Source: Isotricha intestinalis (lineage: Eukaryota; Ciliophora; Litostomatea; Vestibuliferida; Isotrichidae). Taken from it: a stretch of DNA of 23,996 nt. Both the position numbers and the translations under genes were made by a program. Under the pieces are notes generated by a model. The model saw only the letters and a list, made by a program, of their open reading frames with translations. It had not been told where the DNA came from and did not search any database. Each line of letters starts with the position of its first letter. Within the stretch, counting starts at the first letter, position 1. Positions 19,039 to 23,996 of the stretch are shown one piece after another. The DNA lies in NCBI GenBank assembly GCA_023807065.1, contig JAJJLU010000673.1, positions 1 through 23,996 on the forward strand. Reading direction: 5' to 3'.

Positions 19039-19785
19039 TTTTTCAAAATTTAATTTTAATAAATAATTTCGATAGTAAATTCTCTTAATTAATTATAATT
19101 AAAAAAAAAGCAATTTCAAAAATCAATTTTTTTTCCAAAAATTAATTTTTTAAAATGTTAAATAAAGAGTAGAGCATTCAATATAAAAAAGTTATTTTTT
19201 AATTAAAATGTTTTTTAATGAAAAATATAATTTCAAATTTTTTATTTATAATAAAACCTCATTATTAAGATAACTCAAAGAATAATTCAATTTTATACTA
19301 TCTTCTAATTAATTTTTAATATTTTTTTATTTTTTAAGCTCAATCCCTATTTTTAATTATTTTTCCTTAATTAACTATAATTTTTTTTTTTTTGTTTGTT
19401 GTTTTCAAATGTTATATTTTTTTGATTTAAAATTTTTTATAGTTGTTTTCCATAGAAAAATTTTTTAAATTTCACGTAAATTATTTGGAATAACTATTTT
19501 ATGATTATAATATATAAATTTTTTATAGAATATTACAGTAGGTATTTTTATTAAAATAAAAGAATTATTTAAATATTATAGAAATTATATAGTAATTCCA
19601 AAAAATCAAAAAAAAACACAATTCAAAAACAGAAAAATAAAAAAACTTATTGTAAAATCAAAAAAAAAACGAATTGAAGGCCTATTCCCAATTAAATAAA
19701 ATATAAATGAATAAAAAAAATAAAAACAAAACTATTAAATTTAAATATAAACCAAAATCATAAACAATTAATTAATTCTATTTAA
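19039..19785. other. Divergent intergenic region, no gene seen
   Basis: About 750 nt between the start codons of the phosphatase (minus) and SerRS (plus). The part near 19600-19780 becomes A-rich on the plus strand, as in leaders of other plus-strand genes here. No ORF, tRNA or repeat is recognised. Confidence 0.6.
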
Positions 19786-21192
19786 ATGTTAGATCTACTT
19801 TTAATTCGTGCAGATAAAGGAGGAAATCCAGAAATAGTTTACGATAGTCAGAAAAAACGTTTTAAATCAACAGAGATAATAGATGAGTCAATAAAGCGTG
19901 ACAAAGAATGGAAAGAAGTTCGTAGTAAAGCCGATACAGCTAATATGAACTACAACGCAATACTAAAACAAATTAAAGAGAGGAAAAAAGAATCAAAAGG
20001 TGAAGATCCATGTACAGACCTTCTTCAAGAGAAAGAAAAATTTGAAAAAGAATCAGATGAGCTTCACAAAAAGGCAGAAACTTTATATAAAGAATTGAAG
20101 AAAATATATTCTCAAGTTGGAAATATTTTGGATCCTGAAGTTCCAATTTCAAATAATGAAGATGATAATAAAGTATTAACAACATGGGGTGAAGTAGATA
20201 AAAATAGAGTAATAGATGATACATTAGGAAATGCCCATCATTACAAAGTTCTTCAATGGATAGGTGGATATGATCAAGACCGTGGAGTTAAAATCGCAGG
20301 TCATAGAGGATATTTTTTATTAGGACCTGGAGTACTTCTTAATCAAGCTTTAATACAATATGGTATAAGATTTCTTGAATCAAAAGGTTATATGCCAATT
20401 CAACCACCTTACTTCATGAAAAGAGAAATTATGGGTGAAACTGCAGAATTAGCTGATTTTGATGATATGTTATATAAAGTTCAAGGTGAAAAACCAGAAG
20501 ATGATGCTTATTTAATTGCTACTGCTGAACAACCTATTTCTACTATGTTTAGAGGTGAATGGTTAGAACCTTCACAATTACCTATGAAATTTGGAGGTAT
20601 TTCTCCTTGTTTTAGAAAAGAAGCTGGTGCTCATGGAAAAGATACTTGGGGAATTTTTAGGATTCATCAATTTGAAAAGGTTGAACAATTTGCAATTTGT
20701 GCTCCAGAAGACTCTAAGAAAATTCATGAAGAAATGATAAAAGTTAGTCAAGAATTTTTTGAATCTTTAAAATTACCTTATAGAGTCGTTAGTATTGTTA
20801 GTGGTTCTCTTAATAATGCTGCTGCTAAAAAATATGATTTAGAAGCTTGGTTTCCAGGTTATGGTACTTATAGGGAATTGGTTTCTTGCTCTAATTGTAC
20901 TGATTATCAAAGTAGAAGTGCTGAAATTAGATTAAGAACTGGGAAAAAAGATGAAAAAGTGTATGTTCATATGCTTAATGGAACTCTTTGTGCTACTGAA
21001 AGAGCTCTTTGCTGTGTTTTGGAAAATTATCAAACTGATAAAGGTGTTGTTGTTCCTGAAGTTCTTAGACCTTACGTAGGAAAAGATTTTATTCCTTATG
21101 ATCCTAAATACTTTTCTAAGGAAGATCAGAAAAAATTTGGTAAAGAAGAAAAGAAAGAGGAAAAAAAGAAAGAGGAAGAAAAGAAAGAATAA
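19786..21192 (+). CDS. Cytosolic seryl-tRNA synthetase
   Basis: Class II aminoacyl-tRNA synthetase that charges tRNA-Ser. The 468 residues are complete: start M-L-D-L-L-L-I-R-A-D-K-G-G-N-P as in eukaryotic cytosolic SerRS (V-D-K-G-G-D-P), an N-terminal two-helix tRNA-binding arm (about 30-115), then V-P-I-S-N-N-E-D-D-N and the catalytic core. Visible are T-A-E-Q (246-249, serine-binding loop), motif 2 around F-R-K-E-A-G-A-H-G-K-D-T-W-G-I-F-R-I-H-Q-F (276-296) with Arg277, E-L-V-S-C-S-N-C-T-D-Y-Q (364-375), and motif 3 with N-G-T-L-C-A-T-E-R-A (398-407). The tail after about 445 is Lys/Glu-rich, as in other eukaryotic SerRS. No mitochondrial presequence. It uses more CGT, GGT, GCT and GTT codons than its neighbours, consistent with high expression. 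Single exon. Confidence 0.97.
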   Translation: MLDLLLIRADKGGNPEIVYDSQKKRFKSTEIIDESIKRDKEWKEVRSKADTANMNYNAILKQIKERKKESKGEDPCTDLLQEKEKFEKESDELHKKAETLYKELKKIYSQVGNILDPEVPISNNEDDNKVLTTWGEVDKNRVIDDTLGNAHHYKVLQWIGGYDQDRGVKIAGHRGYFLLGPGVLLNQALIQYGIRFLESKGYMPIQPPYFMKREIMGETAELADFDDMLYKVQGEKPEDDAYLIATAEQPISTMFRGEWLEPSQLPMKFGGISPCFRKEAGAHGKDTWGIFRIHQFEKVEQFAICAPEDSKKIHEEMIKVSQEFFESLKLPYRVVSIVSGSLNNAAAKKYDLEAWFPGYGTYRELVSCSNCTDYQSRSAEIRLRTGKKDEKVYVHMLNGTLCATERALCCVLENYQTDKGVVVPEVLRPYVGKDFIPYDPKYFSKEDQKKFGKEEKKEEKKKEEEKKE

Positions 21193-21247
21193 AATTTAAG
21201 ATTTATATAAGATTTAAGAATTAAATAATTTTTAAATTCATATTTAT

Positions 21248-21763
21248 TCATAAGTTTATGATTTCATCATAGGTATTTTCATCCTTTTCATTTTTTTCAT
21301 CTTCGTTTAAAGTTAATGGAATAAATTCTTTTTTTGGTTTTATTTCTAATTTTTTTTCTTTTTTGTCTTTAATGATATGAAGTTTTTTTTTACCTTTATT
21401 ATCCTCAATTATTTTATCTAACCCTTTTTCTTTAATAATTTTATCACTTAAAATTTTACTATTTGCCATACTTCTTTTTTTTCTTAAATAATCTTTTTCT
21501 TCAATATCACAAAATCTAAACATTATTGTATTTATTAATTTTTTTCCACATAATTCACAAATCCCTTTTTTATGAGCACAAGTTAAACAATATTTATTTT
21601 CTCCCTCACATCTTCCTTTACAATTTTCACAGAATTTCATTTTAAATTTTAATTTACTTTTATATGTTAGATCTTTGGCTTTTAAATTTCCATAAAGTCT
21701 TCTTTTTTGATCATCAACAGTTATTAATTTATTTATTTTTTTTTGACAATCTTCACATACCAT
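21248..21763 (-). CDS. CRIPT: CRIPT family zinc-binding protein with C-terminal extension
   Basis: CRIPT is a small cysteine-rich protein first known as a PSD-95 PDZ ligand and now placed in the (minor) spliceosome. This 171-residue protein starts M-V-C-E-D-C-Q-K-K, as in animals (M-V-C-E-K-C-E-K-K), and has four CxxC pairs: C3/C6, C45/C48, C59/C62 and C69/C72. The core Y-C-L-T-C-A-H-K-K-G-I-C-E-L-C-G-K-K (58-75) is nearly identical to animal CRIPT. Animal CRIPT ends at about residue 101 with a PDZ-binding Q-T-S-V. Here the protein continues about 85 residues past the core, as a basic then acidic Lys/Glu-rich tail ending I-I-N-L. Single exon with TGA stop. It is convergent with SerRS, only 55 nt between stops. 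Confidence 0.92.
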   Translation of the reverse strand: MVCEDCQKKINKLITVDDQKRRLYGNLKAKDLTYKSKLKFKMKFCENCKGRCEGENKYCLTCAHKKGICELCGKKLINTIMFRFCDIEEKDYLRKKRSMANSKILSDKIIKEKGLDKIIEDNKGKKKLHIIKDKKEKKLEIKPKKEFIPLTLNEDEKNEKDENTYDEIINL

Positions 21764-22878
21764 TAAATTAAACTGATTAATTATTTTTATTTATAATACG
21801 TTTTTTTCTAAATTACATTCAACTGAGTTTAGTATTATAATACTAAATTTATTTATTGTAATTCTATTTGAAAATTAAAAAAAGGAATTGTTATATCATT
21901 CTGATTTATTTCTATTAAATTACTTTAATTATTTATTTCAATATCAATTCTTTTTATGTTATAAGAAAAATTTTTTATTTCTATATTAGATATTTGATAT
22001 TAACTGAAATTTTTATAATAAAAAATAAAAAGTTGAAAAGTCTTATTTTCATAAGAAAATAAAGTTATCATTTTGTCTAAACTTTTTTTTATTTCTTTTT
22101 GGAATCTCAATGACAATATTAATAAATTAAATGAAAATGAAATATTAATATCATATTTTTCATTATTTGAATAAAACAATATAATTCAATTATTTAAAAA
22201 AATTTATTTATTTTTTCTTTGTTATTTTCCTTTTTTCTGATTCATTTTTATCTTGTTCATTCTTTCTTTCTCTTTTTTTTCTTTTCATTTCTTTTTCTTC
22301 TTTTTTAATTTCAAATTTCAATCAAATATTATAAATAAAAATCAAAAATTTCAAATAGGAAGAATACAAACAATAAAACAACCAGTGGATTTTTCATATA
22401 TTTATATTCCTCTTTATAACTCAAGTGTTTTGTTTTGATATTTATATTATTCTTTCAAATTTTTGAGTTTTTGAAAGTCAAGGAATCTTTGTACATAACG
22501 TTACCTATAATATTTGAATTAGTGAATATATATTATTTATGAATGAAAGAGTTTGAAATGTTCTATTTGGTTTCATTATTTGTGTAAATCAATTTTCTAA
22601 TGAATTGATTTCTAAATATAATTTAATTTCCATATTTTTGAAATATCAATTATCAACTTAAATATAAATTTCCAAATCAAAAAGACATATAAAAAAAAAT
22701 TTCTGTTTTTCACAAATTTTATATCCCCTTAAATCTAAAGAAACTTTTTTAAAGGCATTTAAATAGTTTAATACTCTTGAAAAGTAATTTAATTTAACCA
22801 TTTATTAGGAAATTATGAAAAAAAATAAATAAAAGTAATATTTATAAATTTAAATAGTTAATTATATTATAAAACAAT
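21764..22878. other. Longest intergenic region, no convincing gene
   Basis: About 1.1 kb between the start of CRIPT and the end of Mago, both on the minus strand. It includes a perfect 20-bp palindrome (21828-21847). It also has a 26-codon highly basic minus-strand ORF (22288-22208) and a plus-strand open stretch without an ATG (22253-22438), neither convincing. I looked for tRNA arms and short spliced exons and found none I would support. It is long for this compact window, so a non-coding RNA or missed gene is possible. Confidence 0.5.
21828..21847. repeat. Perfect 20-bp palindrome upstream of CRIPT
   Basis: The sequence TTTAGTATTATAATACTAAA is its own reverse complement and lies 64 nt upstream of the CRIPT start codon. 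It could be a binding site or a hairpin. About one such palindrome is expected by chance in AT-rich DNA of this length, so biological meaning is unproven. Confidence 0.5.
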
Positions 22879-23340
22879 TTATTTTTGAACAGGTTTAATT
22901 CTAAAATGCATTGACATTAAAGTAAACAAAAAAGATTTTAAATCTTGAACAAAAAAATAAAAAATTTCTAATCCTCTTGGGTCTTTACTTTGTCTAATTT
23001 CTAAAGAAGAAGTGATTTTACTAGTAATAAAAGAAATATGTTTATTATCTTGAATAATTTCTAATTCTTGTTTTCTATCCTCTTCAGGTTTAGGCCATTT
23101 AGAATCATCTTGTGACAATATTTTAGAATCTCTAATTAATTTTTGTAATTCTTCTAAAACAATAGGAGTAATATAAACTTCTTTCCTAATTAATCCATCA
23201 CCTTTATAATTTGAATTATTACCATATCTTAATCTTCCATTTGGCATAAATTCAAATTCTAAAAATTCAAAACCATATTTTCCTTTATGACTAATATTAT
23301 ATCTTAAATAAAACTCATATTCTCCTTTTTCTTTATCCAT
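22879..23340 (-). CDS. MAGOH: Mago nashi, exon-junction complex core subunit
   Basis: Mago binds Y14/RBM8A and locks eIF4A3 onto spliced mRNA just upstream of exon-exon junctions. The 153 residues are full length and closely match animal Mago throughout: E-F-Y-L-R-Y-N-I-S-H-K-G-K-Y-G-F-E-F-L (9-27), L-R-Y-G-N-N-S-N-Y-K (37-46), L-I-R-K-E-V-Y (50-56), Q-E-L-E-I (90-94), H-I-S-F-I-T-S-K-I (100-108), Q-S-K-D-P-R-G-L (116-123), and the end F-V-Q-D-L-K...H-F-R-I-K-P (129-150). Start is the only ATG before the conserved N terminus. Single exon with TAA stop. It is the last clear gene before the telomere, about 640 nt away. Symbol given by homology. Confidence 0.97.
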   Translation of the reverse strand: MDKEKGEYEFYLRYNISHKGKYGFEFLEFEFMPNGRLRYGNNSNYKGDGLIRKEVYITPIVLEELQKLIRDSKILSQDDSKWPKPEEDRKQELEIIQDNKHISFITSKITSSLEIRQSKDPRGLEIFYFFVQDLKSFLFTLMSMHFRIKPVQK

Positions 23341-23978
23341 TTGAACAAAAATTATTTATTATTTTAAAAAAAATTGTTTATGGATTTACCAATTAAAATT
23401 TGGAGAAAATGGGAAATTTCAGAAAATAATAACAAAAGTAATAATTATTGACTTCATCATGTACATTATTATTATCAGTTTCTTATTCAACTTTAATTAA
23501 GTCACCAAGGATTTTTATTTAGAAATTCAGAAAGTTTCATTCATTGTTTTAACATTCATAAATTAGATTTATCAAAGATTAAAAAAAAGAGCAATGAATA
23601 ATTTTGTGTGCATTTGATTTATATTCTAATATAAAAAATTATAGCAATGTATAATACATTTTTCGGGGGAATATTAGGTTGTATTTTTTTAATATATACC
23701 ATATAAATTATTTTTAATATCAATTTCTGGAATGAGAAGTGAAAATATAATATTTCAAGAAGAATAAGTAATTTAATTATGAGTTTTCCAAATGAAATTT
23801 ATCCTTTAAGTAGGAAAGTTGTTGATTTATATTTTTTCAAATATAGAATTATAACATTCGCCTTAAATATCGATTAATAAATTTTTTTAAATATAATTAA
23901 ATATATTATTTTATCTTTATAATTAAATTACATTATTTTAAAACACCCAAAAGTAGAAACCCAATAAAATAAAAGAAT
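23341..23978. other. Subtelomeric region with short ORFs only
   Basis: This region lies between the Mago start codon and the telomeric repeat, and must carry the Mago promoter. Three ATG-initiated plus-strand ORFs are seen: 23380-23451 (23 codons), 23647-23706 (19 codons, hydrophobic) and 23779-23877 (32 codons). None links to another by an intron of the 26-31 nt type. Just before the telomere, 23941-23978 is A-rich with two CCC triplets. Confidence 0.5.
23779..23877 (+). CDS. Possible small ORF or gene remnant next to the telomere
   Basis: Thirty-two codons from ATG to TAA, ending about 100 nt from the telomeric repeat. The product (S-F-P-N-E-I-Y-P-L-S-R-K-V-V-D-L-Y-F-F-K near the start) has a balanced amino-acid composition, unlike the low-complexity translations of surrounding spacer. 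No family is recognised. It could be a microprotein, one exon of a gene cut by chromosome breakage, or chance. Confidence 0.2.
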   Translation: MSFPNEIYPLSRKVVDLYFFKYRIITFALNID

Positions 23979-23996
23979 GGGGATTGGGGATTGGGG
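23979..23996 (+). repeat. Telomeric repeat tract, GGGGATT
   Basis: The window ends with GGGG-ATT-GGGG-ATT-GGGG, that is, two full GGGGATT units plus GGGG. G-runs of this kind occur nowhere else in this AT-rich sequence. The G-rich strand runs 5' to 3' toward the end, as a chromosome's right telomere should. The repeat is C4A2T on the other strand, one base longer than the Tetrahymena C4A2 unit. The tract is short, probably trimmed by the assembly or the window edge. Confidence 0.85.

Noticed and set aside
19973..20224. Minus-strand ORF inside SerRS
   Set aside because: Antisense shadow of a certain gene.
22208..22288. 26-codon basic minus-strand ORF, considered as a tiny ribosomal protein such as eL41
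   Set aside because: The sequence does not match the Arg/Trp-rich eL41 pattern; A/G-rich DNA yields Lys/Glu peptides by chance.
22253..22438. Plus-strand open stretch of 61 codons
   Set aside because: It has no ATG (it starts at TTG), a Phe/Ser-only first half, and no GT donor within intron range of the AG at 22358 that could provide a start exon.
1..23996. tRNA, rRNA, CRISPR, transposon or viral genes
   Set aside because: No T-arm (GGTTCRA-type) plus acceptor stem, no spaced repeats, and no transposase, integrase or capsid-like protein was seen on either strand.

Overview
The window looks like a gene-dense stretch of a very AT-rich (well above 80% by eye) eukaryotic nuclear genome, most likely the macronuclear chromosome of a ciliate. 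Three signs support this. (1) The right end finishes in about two and a half copies of GGGGATT (C4A2T on the other strand), a telomere-type G-rich repeat related to the ciliate G4T2 and G4T4 repeats. (2) Genes carry tiny GT...AG introns of 26-31 nt, four of the six being exactly 28 nt. (3) Intergenic spacers are short and genes compact. All three stop codons (TAA, TGA, TAG) end recognisable genes, so the standard genetic code is used. That excludes Tetrahymena/Paramecium-type codes and fits a standard-code ciliate such as the Litostomatea (rumen and gut ciliates). The assignment to litostomes, and my recollection that C4A2T telomeres occur there, are inference.

Layout, left to right. 1-617: no gene seen. 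618-1778 (-): WIPI/Atg18-type PROPPIN with two tiny introns; its C-terminal exons are easily missed because the first intron holds an in-frame stop. 2298-3266 (-): MORN-repeat protein. 3380-4109 (+): coiled-coil protein with a five-codon first exon. 4222-5418 (-): FAF1/FAF2-like UBX protein. 5907-7660 (+): unidentified 565-residue protein with two 28-nt introns. 7786-9192 (-): MFS transporter. 9937-11562 (+): 541-residue coiled-coil protein. 12015-12692 (-): GRASP Golgi protein. 12815-13427 (+): small basic protein with a cysteine-rich tail and one 28-nt intron. 13702-18063 (+): 1453-residue Lys/Glu/Asn-rich coiled-coil protein. 18220-19038 (-): membrane-anchored FCP1/Dullard-type phosphatase. 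19786-21192 (+): cytosolic seryl-tRNA synthetase. 21248-21763 (-): CRIPT. 22879-23340 (-): Mago nashi. 23341-23978: subtelomeric region with only very short ORFs. 23979-23996: telomeric repeat.

The genes are ordinary eukaryotic housekeeping and cytoskeletal functions: autophagy/lipid binding (WIPI), ER/p97 quality control (UBX), Golgi structure (GRASP), lipid or nuclear-envelope phosphatase (Dullard-like), translation (SerRS), splicing and exon-junction complex (CRIPT, Mago), plus several coiled-coil proteins of the kind abundant in ciliate cortex and basal bodies. They are not an operon. Strands alternate almost perfectly, giving divergent pairs with spacers from 113 nt upward and convergent pairs with 3' gaps as short as 55 nt. 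I found no mobile element, CRISPR, tRNA or rRNA gene. The points most worth a second look are the telomere repeat, the near-fixed intron size with minute first exons, the WIPI gene model with its altered FRRG motif, and the unrecognised 565-residue protein.
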